NCBI GenBank assembly: GCA_046156035.1
Contig: JBJXEW010000025.1
Coordinates: forward strand, 62,001-126,000
Direction: 5' to 3'
Length of the DNA stretch: 64,000 nucleotides
From: JAEUIX01 sp046156035
Lineage (GTDB): Bacteria > Planctomycetota > Phycisphaerae > Phycisphaerales > UBA1924
Shown here piece by piece: positions 1-10,094 of the stretch (position 1 is the stretch's first letter; every line of letters starts with the position of its first letter). Under the pieces are notes generated by a model that worked only from the letters and a program-made list of their open reading frames with translations, did no database searches and was not told where the DNA came from. Made by a program: the position numbers and the translations under genes.

Positions 1-3000
1 ACACGTCCGCGGCGGACTCGTAGGCCCGTTCCAGATACAGCAGATCGGCGCCGCGCACGAGCGACCGCCCCGTGGCGGCGCGGTCCGTGGACGCGGCGAT
101 GATCGTGTCCAGGTCTGCCAGGCCCTCGGCCTTCAACTTCGGGTCCGTGAGTTTGGTGCGGGCCAACTGCAGCGCCGCCCCCTCGGGGAAACCGCCGGCC
201 GGCTTGAACAGGTCGAACAACGCCACCGTCTCGGGAGCGTTCCCGTTCACCATGATGCGCAACTTCTGGGTCAGCGCCAGCATGGTCTCGGGGTTGGTGC
301 CGTCGAGGAGTTTGTACGCGGCCACGATGTCGGCGTTGCGGTCGTCGGTCCGCTTCTCGATGTTCGCCACCGAAGCGCGGATGAGCAGCATGTCCGCGCT
401 GGTCTCGATCCTCGACGCCGGTTCGGCCAGCACGGCCTTCACACCCTCCAGGTCGGGCTTGGGCAGTCGCAGCATCGCGTTGGCCAGGGCCTGCGCCAGC
501 ATGGGGTTCTTGCGCTTCGCCCACGCCTGCTTGTAGTAGTCAACGGTCTTGGCGGGCTCGTTCACCTGCTCGGCCAACTGTCCGGCCATCACGCGCCAGT
601 CCGGGCTGCTGTCGCGCTTCATCACCTCTTCGAGAGCCTTCTGCGCGTCGTCGGTCCGGCCCATGCCCATGAGCAGGCCGATCATGTCCACGCGCACGGA
701 CGAGGCCGTCGGGTCCAGCGCCACGCCCTCGCGCAGCAGCGCCAGCGCCTGGTCGGCCTGTTGCGTGGCGTACAGAATCTTGGCGAGCATCTGGCGCGCC
801 GGGGCGAACTTCGGGTCCAGCCGCAGGGCTTGGTTCAGGTCCGCCTTCACGTCCTGCAGCAGTTCGGGGTTGTTCTGCTCCACAAGGATCTGGGCACGCT
901 TGAGGTACGCGATCTTGTTGGTCGGGTTGGCCTCCACGGCCTGGTTCAGCAGCGCGCGGGCCCGCTCCTTGTCCTTCATGCCCGTGGCCACATCGGCCCG
1001 CAACAGAATCAGGCTGGGGTCGGGCTTGACCGCCTCCGCCCTCTCGCAGAGCGCGTCGGCCTCCTTCAGGTTCTCCAGTCGCACGGCCGCGTCCTCGGGC
1101 TTGGTCGACTGCGCCAGCACCGCCGCGTTCTTGATCAGCGACTCCGTGAGCCTGAGCAGCAGTTTGTTCTCGGGGTCCTCCTTCACGCTCTTGAGGGCCG
1201 AGCGGTAGTAGCCAATGGCCATCTCCCAGTCGCCGGCACCGAACGCCAGGTCGCCCAGTTCGCGATCGATCTCCATGCGCTCGGGGCTCTGCTGGTTGCG
1301 CACGCCGCGCAGCACCTCCAGCGAGGCCATCGCCTGCCCCGTCTCGCGCAGGAAGTTCGCGTAGGTCACGTAGAGCGCGAGGGAGCGGTCCTTCTCGGGC
1401 ATTGAGGCGATGTAGTCGTCCCACACCTTGCGGGCCTCCGCGACCTTGCCCTGACCCGCGAACCACGCCGCTTCAAAGTTGACCACGTTCACGTCGTTCT
1501 GGGCGGCCTTGGCCGCGTCCAGCGGCTTGCGGGCCTCCTCCCACTTCTCCGTGCGCACCAGCATCGCGGCCAGTTCAAGCGTGTTGGTCCGGTCGGAGGG
1601 GTTGCGTTCAAACTGCTTCTGGCGGTACGCGATCGCCTTCTCCACGTCGCCGAACTGCCCCTCCAGCGCCAGCCAGATGTCGCCGAACTCCGGGTCGCCC
1701 GACGCCAGCGGCAGGTTCTGTCGCGCGATGGCCAGCGCCTCCACGTACTGCTCGAGCCCGATGCGGGCCCGCAGCACACCCTTGATGCACTCCACATCGT
1801 CGGGCTTGATCTGCTGGCCCTTCTCGAAGGCGGCGAGGGCCTCGGTGTAGTGGTCCTTGCCCTGGGCCAGGCGGACGGTTCCGAGCAGCCGCCAGTGAAT
1901 GGGGCTCAGGCTGTCGGCCTGCACCGCCTGCTGCGCCAGGGCCACGGCCTCTCGGATGCGACCCTCCATCAGTTCAAGTCGCACACGGAAGATCAGCCCG
2001 TTGACGCGGTCGATGTCCTTCGCGGCGGCGATGTCCGCCAGCCGCTTGGCCTCGACCTTGTCGCCGTCGTTCACCGCCTGCTCGAAGAGGGCGCTGATCA
2101 CCAGCGGGCCCTCGGGCTCCAGTTCCTTGGCCTGCGCAAGCGCCTTCTTCGCCTCCTCCTTGTTGCCCGTGCTCGCGTACAACTGATACCGCAGCACCGC
2201 CTTGGCCGAGTCGGGGTACGTGGAGCCCTCGATGGCATCCAGCCGGGCCTTGACCGGGTCGTTCTCCTTCACCTGTGCCAGCATCCGCTTCAGGCCCGGC
2301 TCGTCGGGACTGAGGGCGACGGCGCGCTCCAGCAACTCCACAGCACCCTCGCGGTCGTCAAGCACCAGCAGCCGGTTCGCCAGCGCGTTGGCCGTGCGCG
2401 GCTCGGGCTTGAGGTCCTTGGCGGCCTTCTGGATCACCGCCTTGGCCCCGGCGATGTCGGGCGGGCTCGCGATGAGTTTCTCCTGCGCCTGCCCCAGGGC
2501 CGCCGTGAGGGGGTCCTTCGCCTTGCCCGAGGCCATCACGTCCTTCACCTGCTCAAGCACCGCGGCGGCTTGGGGGTGCTTGGGCTCGATCAGCAGCACC
2601 TGCTCGAGCAATTGGGCACCCGCGAGGTACTGAGTGAGGCCGACCTCGATCTCGGCGAGTTTCATCATCGCCTCGGTGTCGCGCGGGTTGATCTCCAAAA
2701 TCCGCAGGTACTGCTGCTTGGCCCCGCCCACGTTCTGCTCGGCGCGCAGGATGTCGCCCAGGAGCCGGAGGGCCCCCAGATCGCTCCGCGCGGGGGTCAT
2801 CTCGTCGAGGTACTGGGCCAGCAGGCGCCGGGCCTCGATGAAGTCACGCTCGGCGTATTTGACCTTGCCGTCCAGCAGCCGCCCACGGGGCGTGGACGGA
2901 CCCGCCAGTTCGCCGTACTTCTCGCGGTACGACTTCGTCTGCGCGAGCAGGTCCGCACGCTCCTTGTCGTCCTTGCTCACCTGCCACAGCGCCAGCGAGC

Positions 3001-4186
3001 ACTCGGCCTGCCGGGCCAGAGCCTCCTCCCGCAGGCCGAAGAGCAGGATGCCGTTGGGCGAGAGCGGGATGTCGGGCATCTCCACCAGTTTCTGCAGTCG
3101 AGCGACCGCGCCCTTGTAGTTCTTCGTCGCCATCTCCAACTCGGAGGTGCGGAACAGCGTCAGCACGTCTTTCTCGTCGGCCGCGGCCACATGCTCCAGC
3201 GCGGCCATGCCCCTGGCGCCCCCGCCCTCCAGCCCCGAAGCGAGCGCGAGTTGCGCCGCCTGCCAGGCCACGTTGCGGTCCACCTTCTCCTTGGGCGTGG
3301 CCAGCACGCTGTCGAGCAACTGGGAGATGCGCGGGTGCACCTGCTTGAACACTTCGCCCATGAGCAGCCCGCGACCCGCGGCCGACCGCACCGCCTCGCC
3401 CAGCGTGATCTGAATCTCCGCCACCAGCACGGCCGAGGCCGTCGGGTGCTTCGTGAGGAACTCCGCGGCAAAGGCCAGCCCCTGCTTGGTCAGGGCGTCG
3501 CCCGCCTCCACCGTGGCCTTGTTCCGGGCACGCACGGCCTCGAACCGGTGCCAGTCCACCAGCGAGGCGGCGGCCTCAAAGTCCTCCGGGTCGCCCTCGA
3601 TCGCGGCGGTCAGGTCATCTTTCGCCTGCGCCACCAGCAGGTCGGTCTGCTCGCCGGTCAGGCCCATGAGCGCGGTGCGCGCGATGCCCCGATACCGACG
3701 GATGCCCGCCGCACCCTTGTCCGCCTCCGGGAAGTTGCGCAGCACGGCATCGGTCCGCTGCACGATGCTCTCCCACACCCCCTGCTGGCTCCCCAGCAGT
3801 TTCGCCTCGTTCAGGATCAGGTCCAGGAACACCCGGTGGCCGGCCGCGTCCGTCGGGTTCGCGTCGCCCAGCGCCTGGATGGCCAGCAGATAGTCCTTGC
3901 GGTAGCGCTCGCGGTACTCCTCGCTGGGGCGCGGCGTGGTCTTGGAGAGCGCGTTCACCCACCGCCGGATGTACTCGGTGTTGCCCGTGGCCTTGTTGAC
4001 GGCTCGCGACCAGTTGCCCGCCGCGCGCTCCCACTGGCCCTCCGCCTCCGCCTGCTCGGCGATCACGGCGTGATCGACCGCCGACTTGCGCATCGTCCGG
4101 CTGCCGACATAGGCCGCGGCACCGAAGACGCCCAGCAGCACAATGCTCAGGCCCACCACGAACTTGACGTTCACTTTCGTAGCCAT
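1..4186 (-). CDS. Large membrane-anchored TPR-repeat protein (C-terminus cut by window edge)
   Basis: Translation from the ATG at 4186 is open to the left edge, giving about 1,395 residues with no stop, so the 3' end is missing. Residues about 9-30 form one hydrophobic segment (VVGLSIVLLGVFGAAAYVG), suggesting a single N-terminal membrane anchor with the rest outside the cytoplasm. The remainder is alpha-helical with many degenerate 34-residue TPR-type units containing A/L/G-rich helix pairs ('LGDILRAEQNVGGAKQQYLR', 'EINPRDTEAMMKLAEIEVG'). It lies 71 bp downstream of the exosortase on the same strand, after the Wza-like gene, matching the known habit of exosortase/EPS loci to carry large TPR proteins of the PrsT type. 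A scaffold role in polysaccharide or protein export is inference. The TPR assignment is by eye and the exact family is not certain. Confidence 0.85.
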   Translation of the reverse strand, partial: MATKVNVKFVVGLSIVLLGVFGAAAYVGSRTMRKSAVDHAVIAEQAEAEGQWERAAGNWSRAVNKATGNTEYIRRWVNALSKTTPRPSEEYRERYRKDYLLAIQALGDANPTDAAGHRVFLDLILNEAKLLGSQQGVWESIVQRTDAVLRNFPEADKGAAGIRRYRGIARTALMGLTGEQTDLLVAQAKDDLTAAIEGDPEDFEAAASLVDWHRFEAVRARNKATVEAGDALTKQGLAFAAEFLTKHPTASAVLVAEIQITLGEAVRSAAGRGLLMGEVFKQVHPRISQLLDSVLATPKEKVDRNVAWQAAQLALASGLEGGGARGMAALEHVAAADEKDVLTLFRTSELEMATKNYKGAVARLQKLVEMPDIPLSPNGILLFGLREEALARQAECSLALWQVSKDDKERADLLAQTKSYREKYGELAGPSTPRGRLLDGKVKYAERDFIEARRLLAQYLDEMTPARSDLGALRLLGDILRAEQNVGGAKQQYLRILEINPRDTEAMMKLAEIEVGLTQYLAGAQLLEQVLLIEPKHPQAAAVLEQVKDVMASGKAKDPLTAALGQAQEKLIASPPDIAGAKAVIQKAAKDLKPEPRTANALANRLLVLDDREGAVELLERAVALSPDEPGLKRMLAQVKENDPVKARLDAIEGSTYPDSAKAVLRYQLYASTGNKEEAKKALAQAKELEPEGPLVISALFEQAVNDGDKVEAKRLADIAAAKDIDRVNGLIFRVRLELMEGRIREAVALAQQAVQADSLSPIHWRLLGTVRLAQGKDHYTEALAAFEKGQQIKPDDVECIKGVLRARIGLEQYVEALAIARQNLPLASGDPEFGDIWLALEGQFGDVEKAIAYRQKQFERNPSDRTNTLELAAMLVRTEKWEEARKPLDAAKAAQNDVNVVNFEAAWFAGQGKVAEARKVWDDYIASMPEKDRSLALYVTYANFLRETGQAMASLEVLRGVRNQQSPERMEIDRELGDLAFGAGDWEMAIGYYRSALKSVKEDPENKLLLRLTESLIKNAAVLAQSTKPEDAAVRLENLKEADALCERAEAVKPDPSLILLRADVATGMKDKERARALLNQAVEANPTNKIAYLKRAQILVEQNNPELLQDVKADLNQALRLDPKFAPARQMLAKILYATQQADQALALLREGVALDPTASSVRVDMIGLLMGMGRTDDAQKALEEVMKRDSSPDWRVMAGQLAEQVNEPAKTVDYYKQAWAKRKNPMLAQALANAMLRLPKPDLEGVKAVLAEPASRIETSADMLLIRASVANIEKRTDDRNADIVAAYKLLDGTNPETMLALTQKLRIMVNGNAPETVALFDLFKPAGGFPEGAALQLARTKLTDPKLKAEGLADLDTIIAASTDRAATGRSLVRGADLLYLERAYESAADV

Positions 4187-4257
4187 AGTCGATCAGTCCT
4201 TTGCACACCGCCACCCGAACCGAGACCGCCTGGCCCCGACCGGGCCCGCCATCCTGT

Positions 4258-6363
4258 CTATCGATCTTTCGCCGCCCCGGAGCCCGCGGCACCTTTGCCC
4301 GCCGGCATATCCGCAGAACCCGCAACCCGAGGCGCAGCCTTTGCGCGGGGGTTTCCTTCGGGGTAACGCCCCTCCTGCACTTCCACCCAGTCGGGCACCG
4401 TTCGCATGATCTCCGGCAGCAGTTCACCGATCAGGCTCTCCGCGGCCGCGGCCACCTCCTCGGCGCTGCCGTAGCCCTGCCCGGAGACCTGGACCTTCAG
4501 GTAGTACGCGTAGTAGTCGCGGTAGTCGAAGGCCAGCAGCCGCACGCTCTCGGCGCTGGCCGTGACCGCGCCGTTGGCGATGAAGAAGTAGCCCGCGTAC
4601 ATCTTGCGGCCGCTCTTGGGGTCGGTGAACTCGGTCGTGCGCAGGGCCAACTCGTCGATGTTGCGGGGCAGACGGAAGCGCGAGCCGGGATTCTGCGACC
4701 AAGTGCGCACCGAGCCGTCCTCGTTGCGGGTGCTGCCGCGGGCGGTGGGCGCGGTGAAGATTCTCCCCGCCAGTTCACCCTGCACCGACCGGTCGACGGC
4801 CCACGCCGCGCGCTCGAGTTTGAGGGGAATGACGCTGGCCTGGCCGGTGATCTGCATGCCGCCCCCGACCATGCACCGCTCGGGCACGTGGGGGATGGTG
4901 TCGATCTTGCCGGTGTAATACGCCAGGTGCAGACCCAGCATCCGCGCGGGCTGGCCCTCCCGGGCCTGCCGCTCCACGTACGTGCGCGTCAGGTAGTTCT
5001 CCGTCCCCAGTTCCTCCACCATCTCCGCAGACTCGATCGTGTCTGCGCCGATCCGCACCCACGATTCGGTCTCGCTGGGCACGGCCTGCACGGCCCGATC
5101 GCCCGCGGCCTTGATCGGCTGCTTGCGCAGGTGGATGCCCATGTAGTGCACGGCCGTGGGCACGGCCACCGCGGCCGATGTGAGCAGCACGAGGGGCACG
5201 ACAAGGCTCACGCGCGCCAGGGCCGACCAGCGCACGCCTCCACCCTGCCAGAGTTCTCCCAGCGTCGGCAACGGCGGGCCGGGTCTCTCTTCCTCGGCAT
5301 CGCGCACGGTGCGGTTCAGCGCCCACACAATGCCCATGTACAAGATGAACGCCGGGATCAGCAGAATGGTGCCCACGAGCATGTGGGCCTGGCCTTGTGC
5401 CAGGGCCGGGTCCTTCAGCGTCAGCACGCCGAGCACGGCCACCCGTCCCACGTTCATCAGCAGCGCCACCGGCACCGCGAGCAGGAGCAAGGCCACGCGC
5501 TGCCACCAGTGCTTGGCGGCCACCAGCGCCACCGCCGCGCCCAGCGCAACAAACCCGATCACCATGCGCATGCCCGCGCACGCCTCGGCCACGTTGAGAG
5601 GGAACACCTCGCCCTTGGCGGTCGTGACCTCCAGCACGTTGCCGCGCAGGTCCGTCGTCACGCCCACGGTGTTGAGCAGGAGCCAGGCGCCCTGCGAGGC
5701 CGCGAGTTGGAGCGCGAACGTCACATCCCGCATGATCTTCTCGGAGATCGTGATCGCGAACACGAGGTACGCCACCGGCCAGAAGCACACCCGAGCCAGG
5801 CCGGGGCCGCCCATCGTGAGCACCAGACCCCACAACGTCATGATGAGGGCCAGCCCGCGCAGCATGTGGTTGTTGATCGAGCCCACCAGAAACAGCGTGT
5901 AGGTCGCGATGCCCAGCAGCACGATCGAGAGGCCGGGCCAGAAGACCGCTGGGCAGACACGGGCCAGTTCACCCCGCTTGAGCCAGAGCAGGTAGAGGCT
6001 GACGAGCGGCACGAAGTACGCGTGGCCCCAGTCTTCGCTCTGGTTCCACGACTGAAAGTTCTGGACGTGGAACCAGTACTGGAACAGGCCGCAGAACGCC
6101 GCGCCCACGAGCCCGATGGTGACCAGATTGGTGGAGGTCAAGCGCAGCGACAGCCCCTGGCCCGCGGTGCCCCAAGCACCCACGGTGGTCCTTGGATCGG
6201 CGTTCGGCACCGATGCCATCACCTTGGTTGAAACCCCGTCGCCCACCACGCCTCGCTCCTCGCGTTCGGTTGCCGCCCCGGTCGCCTCGTACGCCAGCGG
6301 TGCCCGTGCGGTTCGGACGGGCGATGTAAGTGCCTGCAAAACAAGCACTTTCGCCGCCTGCAC
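4258..6363 (-). CDS. Exosortase with fused C-terminal EpsI-like domain
   Basis: Predicted integral-membrane transpeptidase that would cleave and anchor proteins carrying a C-terminal PEP-CTERM-like signal. Residues about 80-350 contain roughly eight hydrophobic segments. The expected Cys/Arg/His triad is present: C262 in VAEACAGMR, R307 in MNVGRV and H327 in GQAHMLVG. Residues about 385-660 form a soluble domain like EpsI/DUF3485 (HLAYYTGKIDTIPHVPERC), a fusion known in some exosortases. The C-terminal 40 residues are Ala/Gly/Pro-rich. The start is uncertain: residues 1-48 are arginine-rich with no obvious conservation, and Met49 (position 6219) is a plausible alternative. It follows the Wza-like gene by 18 bp, so the two are probably co-transcribed. 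Confidence 0.9.
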   Translation of the reverse strand: MQAAKVLVLQALTSPVRTARAPLAYEATGAATEREERGVVGDGVSTKVMASVPNADPRTTVGAWGTAGQGLSLRLTSTNLVTIGLVGAAFCGLFQYWFHVQNFQSWNQSEDWGHAYFVPLVSLYLLWLKRGELARVCPAVFWPGLSIVLLGIATYTLFLVGSINNHMLRGLALIMTLWGLVLTMGGPGLARVCFWPVAYLVFAITISEKIMRDVTFALQLAASQGAWLLLNTVGVTTDLRGNVLEVTTAKGEVFPLNVAEACAGMRMVIGFVALGAAVALVAAKHWWQRVALLLLAVPVALLMNVGRVAVLGVLTLKDPALAQGQAHMLVGTILLIPAFILYMGIVWALNRTVRDAEEERPGPPLPTLGELWQGGGVRWSALARVSLVVPLVLLTSAAVAVPTAVHYMGIHLRKQPIKAAGDRAVQAVPSETESWVRIGADTIESAEMVEELGTENYLTRTYVERQAREGQPARMLGLHLAYYTGKIDTIPHVPERCMVGGGMQITGQASVIPLKLERAAWAVDRSVQGELAGRIFTAPTARGSTRNEDGSVRTWSQNPGSRFRLPRNIDELALRTTEFTDPKSGRKMYAGYFFIANGAVTASAESVRLLAFDYRDYYAYYLKVQVSGQGYGSAEEVAAAAESLIGELLPEIMRTVPDWVEVQEGRYPEGNPRAKAAPRVAGSADMPAGKGAAGSGAAKDR

Positions 6364-6381
6364 ACGCGTTGGACACGCCCG

Positions 6382-8265
6382 TCAGAACCCGCGGCTGGCC
6401 TGGTCCGGGCCGAACACCTCGCCCTGGAAGTTCCGGTCCAGCACGAAGCCGAACCCGTAACTGTAGCGGAAGCCGTTGCGCACCACGGCCAGCGGGTAGG
6501 CCCAGAAGTTCGTGCCCACGTTGATGATGTCGTCGGGCTTGAGGAACACGTCCGGCTGGGTGCCCTCTTCGATCGCACGCAAGTTCAGTTGGATGGTCGC
6601 CTGGCGGTCCGGCCCCACCATGCGGGTCAGGTCGAGTTTCTCGGGAATCGCGATGCTCGAAAGGCCGCCCGCCGACGCGATCGCTCGCTTGATGGTGTAG
6701 CGCCCCGTGCTGGGCAGGTTGAACGTCCCCGGCCGCTGCACCTCGCCGGTGATGTACACGATGCCCTCGGCCGGCGACGGCACGCGGATCACGTCGCCGG
6801 GCCGGATGATGATGTTGAACTGGGCCGAGCCCGCCAAGAGCGGACCCACCGGAACCTCGATCACCCGCTGCGTCACCAGATTCTCAGCCCCCGGAACGCT
6901 GGGCACGGGCGAGGGCGACCCCTCCGGCGGCAGCGGCGGGGCCTCGCCCGCGGGCACCTCCACCGGCTCCACGGGCTCTACCACCGCACCCGGCGGCGGC
7001 GTGACCGGGCGTACCGGCAGCGGCGGAAGAAGCCGGGCCTCAGACACCTTCATCCAGCGGCCGTCGCGGAACACCCAATAATCATCCGGCAGTCCCAGCG
7101 CGCCATCGCCCATCGGCAGCGGGTCGGCGGGGGCATCGGCGTTGTTCGGCATCGGCACCGCTGGCGCGGGGGGCACGGGTTGTGCCGCGGGGGGTGCTCC
7201 GGGGGGTGCTCCGGGGGGCGCTCCGGGCGGCGCGGGCTTCGCGGCCGGAGCCCGCGCACCCGCGTTCGGGTTGGGCATAGCCGGTGCCGGAGGCGTGGCC
7301 CGCTTCGTGTCGTCAAGATCAATCGGCGGTTCCGGTTTCTTCTCCGGCTGGCGCATCACCAGCGCGGCGTTCGTGCCGCGCATCATCGCTGGGCTGCCCG
7401 CACCGCCACCGCCGGGCGTGGCCGGGGGCGGGGCGGCGGGTGCCGGGGCCTCACCTTCACCCGGGGCGGGCGCTTTGGGCTTGGTGAGTTCGTCGATCAG
7501 ATCGATTACGCTCTCCTTTGGCCGTGCCGGGTCGGCCGCCGGGGGAGTCGCGGGTGGTTCCAGACCTTGCGCCGGCGGGCTTGTGGTGCCGGCACCGCCG
7601 CCGGCCCGCAAACCCGACCCGCGCGTCACCTTGTCTGAGAGCGCGATCTGGCGAATCACGTAGACATTCTGCACGCTCTCCGAGAACCGCCCCGCGGCAT
7701 TGAGCCCTTCGAGAATCCGGTAGTCCGGCCGGGGGATCCCGTACAGACCGGGGTTGCTGACCGACCCGATCACGTTGTACGTCAGCCGTCGCCTCTCCGT
7801 GACCTGCACGGACACCAATGGGTCCTTCAGGATCGACTTGTCCACCAGCACGCGCGCAATCGCGGCCTGCAGGTCATCCACGCCCAGACCGTCAACGTAC
7901 ACGCTGCCGATCTGGGGCAGGTCGATGAAGCCGCGCGCATCAATCAGCCGCGGGAAACTCTCCTCGATGCCCTCACGGTAAAAGTCCTGGATGCGGACAT
8001 CCATCCCGTCGCCGGGCCCGACGCGGTACGACTCAACCTCGGGGATCAGGTCTTCGGGCCGCACGGGGCTGGTCTCAACGCTCGCCGCACCCGCAGAGCC
8101 CTCGATCGCGGCCAAGCGCTCCAAGATCGGCACGGTCGTGGGCGTCGGGTCCCACCGGCCCACCTTGCTGGGGTCCAGAAACGAATCCGCCGCGCAGCCC
8201 GACAACCCACCCACGACCACGCCGGTCGCGACCAGTGCGGCGGCCCGGCCAGCGCACTTCAGCAT
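6382..8265 (-). CDS. Wza-type polysaccharide export lipoprotein
   Basis: Predicted periplasmic/outer-membrane polysaccharide export protein. The ATG at 8265 is chosen because it has AAAGGGG about 12 nt upstream and starts a clean lipoprotein signal (MLKCAGRAAALVATGVVVGG then LSGC, lipid Cys at residue 24). The frame stays open to 8553 and an ATG at 8370 is possible. A poly-export domain follows (ESYRVGPGDGMDVRI, about residues 80-150), then a SLBB-like segment (YNVIGSVSNPGLYGIPRPDY). Next comes a long Pro/Ala/Gly-rich stretch of about 240 residues with tandem PPGA units, and then a second SLBB-like domain (VYITGEVQRPGTFNLPSTGR). The low-complexity insert is longer than I know in this family. 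The neighbouring exosortase implies joint action in envelope biogenesis. Confidence 0.9.
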   Translation of the reverse strand: MLKCAGRAAALVATGVVVGGLSGCAADSFLDPSKVGRWDPTPTTVPILERLAAIEGSAGAASVETSPVRPEDLIPEVESYRVGPGDGMDVRIQDFYREGIEESFPRLIDARGFIDLPQIGSVYVDGLGVDDLQAAIARVLVDKSILKDPLVSVQVTERRRLTYNVIGSVSNPGLYGIPRPDYRILEGLNAAGRFSESVQNVYVIRQIALSDKVTRGSGLRAGGGAGTTSPPAQGLEPPATPPAADPARPKESVIDLIDELTKPKAPAPGEGEAPAPAAPPPATPGGGGAGSPAMMRGTNAALVMRQPEKKPEPPIDLDDTKRATPPAPAMPNPNAGARAPAAKPAPPGAPPGAPPGAPPAAQPVPPAPAVPMPNNADAPADPLPMGDGALGLPDDYWVFRDGRWMKVSEARLLPPLPVRPVTPPPGAVVEPVEPVEVPAGEAPPLPPEGSPSPVPSVPGAENLVTQRVIEVPVGPLLAGSAQFNIIIRPGDVIRVPSPAEGIVYITGEVQRPGTFNLPSTGRYTIKRAIASAGGLSSIAIPEKLDLTRMVGPDRQATIQLNLRAIEEGTQPDVFLKPDDIINVGTNFWAYPLAVVRNGFRYSYGFGFVLDRNFQGEVFGPDQASRGF

Positions 8266-8553
8266 CGCCGGCACGCTCACCCCTTTCGCACGAGCCGCGT
8301 GAGCGACCTCCCGAGGATCGGTGCCGGGTCGGGCGAGTGAGACTCCATCCATGCTGCGTGCGTGCGCCATCGGTGTGCTTTCTTGCCGTCCTTGGGTCTG
8401 CAAACCAATCCTTGCCGCGCGGGCTGGCCCTCGGAGGGTGCATCGGCCAATCGCGGCAACTTGGGGGAAAAGGTAGCACGGCGCTCGGCCGCTTGCATCA
8501 TCTCGCATCGGGCGCAGGCCGCGGGGCCGCGCCGTCGTCCCCCCGCCCGGCAC

Positions 8554-8832
8554 TCACAGGGCCGGGCTCGCCACGGCCCAGAACTCCGCCGACGTGCGCA
8601 CGGCCACAACCTCGAACTCCACAAGGTCGGCCCAATTGGCCATCCACGGGTCCAACGACTCACGGTCGGGCGCCTCCATCAACTGGTAGCAACTCGCGCC
8701 GTCCGCGGCCATCCAACTCGCCACATACTCCACACCGCAACCCTGGGGCATAAGCCGCCCGCGGCTGCGAAACCGCTCCCCCACGGCCGCCGCGCTGCCC
8801 GCCCGGAATCGCTCGATCACCATCATGAGCAT
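8554..8832 (-). CDS. DUF3303 family small protein
   Basis: A 92-residue soluble protein resembling DUF3303 (dimeric alpha/beta barrel-like) over its full length: MVIERFRAG, RGRLMPQGCGVEYVASW, CYQLMEA and the terminal WADLVEFEVVAVRTSAEF. The function of the family is not known. No signal peptide is seen. Alternative starts at Met3 or Met4 (8826, 8823) would match the usual family N-terminus MVIERF more exactly. It ends 288 bp before the export lipoprotein start on the same strand. It may be independent of the EPS genes. Confidence 0.8.
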   Translation of the reverse strand: MLMMVIERFRAGSAAAVGERFRSRGRLMPQGCGVEYVASWMAADGASCYQLMEAPDRESLDPWMANWADLVEFEVVAVRTSAEFWAVASPAL

Positions 8833-8891
8833 CGCCGCTCGTTACGTCCGCGTCGCGACGATGGTTCGGACGGGCGACCACGGCCACCGCT

Positions 8892-10094
8892 TCACACCGC
8901 GCCCTGGCGCCGATCACGCCGACCCCCCGCAACGACGCCCGCGGCCGCGAGCAACAAGGCCGCCCCCGGAGTCGGCAGGCTCACCAAGGCGCGGCCGTCC
9001 GACTCCCCGGCCACCGTCAGGCCGCTGGTCGCCGCGAGCAGGTTGGTACGCAGAAAGAGCGTGGGCTGGGCTACCGGTGAGTCCGGGCCGTAGAACTCGT
9101 CCAACACGCGCGAGCCGAAGGCCGGGCGTTCTTGCGCCCACACCAGTGAGGCCTGAATCACCGAATCGAAGCCGGGGACCGAGGAATCGGGGATGAGCAG
9201 CACATCCGTGAGTGTCGCGTAGAGCGACGGGAGTCCGAGGCTGCCGAAACTGATGAACGAATCCGTCAGGCGCCACGCGCCGGCCAGATCCGGCGATGGG
9301 CCCACCATCGTGGAGGCACCGATGAGCAGCGGCTGGCCCGTGAGGGGGTCGGAACCGATCCCCGAAGACCCGTCGAGGTATTGGATGAGCCCCACCTGCG
9401 AAGCGCCGAACTGGAAAACGCCGGTGTCGGGGGTGTAAGAACACGGCACCCCGCTGGCGGCTCCGGCGGATGCCCCGCCCTCCTTGCCCTTCTTGTCCGG
9501 CTGCTTGGGCTTCTCGGGGGTGATCCGCACCTCGGGCTTGGTGTCGCCCAGGTCGTCGAAGCGAAACCAGACGTAAGGGATGTCTCTCGATTCAGGATCG
9601 CGCTTGGGGATATTTCCCCCATCGAACGTGATGCTCTTGCCGTTGTCGGCCACGGTCACCATCGGGAAGGCCTTGCCGCCCACGTTGCCCGTCGCCTTGA
9701 ACTTGGCGGTGCTGCCCTCGGGAATCTTGAAGTGGAGGTCCGTGATGATCGCCTCGGCATCGTTGATCGAGAAAGTGCCGTCGGCCTCGCCGTACGCCAG
9801 CAGCGCGGCGTCCTTGGTGAACATGCCCGAGTGCAACTTGCTCCGCGTCACCTTCGCGTGGTTGGCCGGAACGCCCTCGTTGAACTCCGCGGCGGAAAAG
9901 TGCTGCCTGAACGGGTTGTCCGCCATCCCCGTGAACTTGCGCAAGTCCTTGTTGAAGTTGAGCAGGTCGGCCGTGATGACAATGTCGGCATGCGCACCGG
10001 CGCACAGCAGCAGCAACGCCGCCCACACGCCCACGCGCACCCCCCGGCGCACCACGGCACCGCGCGCGCCGTAGGACGTGAACCCGGGCCTCAC
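8892..10094 (-). CDS. Secreted protein with P-x-P C-terminal sorting-like tail (paralog 1)
   Basis: Product of unknown function, about 400 residues. I chose the GTG at 10094 because it overlaps the TGA of the upstream paralog (GTGA) and has an AGGGGGG ribosome-binding site about 5 nt upstream; the frame is open to 10136. A signal peptide ends near CAGAHA before DIVITADLL. The C-terminus reads SLPTPGAALLLAAAGVVAGG followed by RRDRR, which has the architecture of exosortase targets (short Pro motif, hydrophobic helix, Arg cluster) but with PTPG instead of PEP. It shares with its neighbour a GGKAFPxVT block and the C-terminal half (IPDSSVPGFDSVIQASLVW versus VPDTSVSGANSMLQATLTW). Sorting by the exosortase at 4258-6363 is inference. 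Confidence 0.8.
   Translation of the reverse strand: MRPGFTSYGARGAVVRRGVRVGVWAALLLLCAGAHADIVITADLLNFNKDLRKFTGMADNPFRQHFSAAEFNEGVPANHAKVTRSKLHSGMFTKDAALLAYGEADGTFSINDAEAIITDLHFKIPEGSTAKFKATGNVGGKAFPMVTVADNGKSITFDGGNIPKRDPESRDIPYVWFRFDDLGDTKPEVRITPEKPKQPDKKGKEGGASAGAASGVPCSYTPDTGVFQFGASQVGLIQYLDGSSGIGSDPLTGQPLLIGASTMVGPSPDLAGAWRLTDSFISFGSLGLPSLYATLTDVLLIPDSSVPGFDSVIQASLVWAQERPAFGSRVLDEFYGPDSPVAQPTLFLRTNLLAATSGLTVAGESDGRALVSLPTPGAALLLAAAGVVAGGRRDRRQGAV

Noticed and set aside
540..1466. Long Gly/Arg-rich ORF on the minus strand
   Set aside because: It lies in the wrong frame of the TPR gene and has no recognisable domains; composition follows from the high-GC third positions.
1850..4366. 838-codon plus-strand ORF rich in Arg/Leu/His
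   Set aside because: Antisense to the TPR protein; the opposite strand gives a coherent repeat protein with a membrane anchor.
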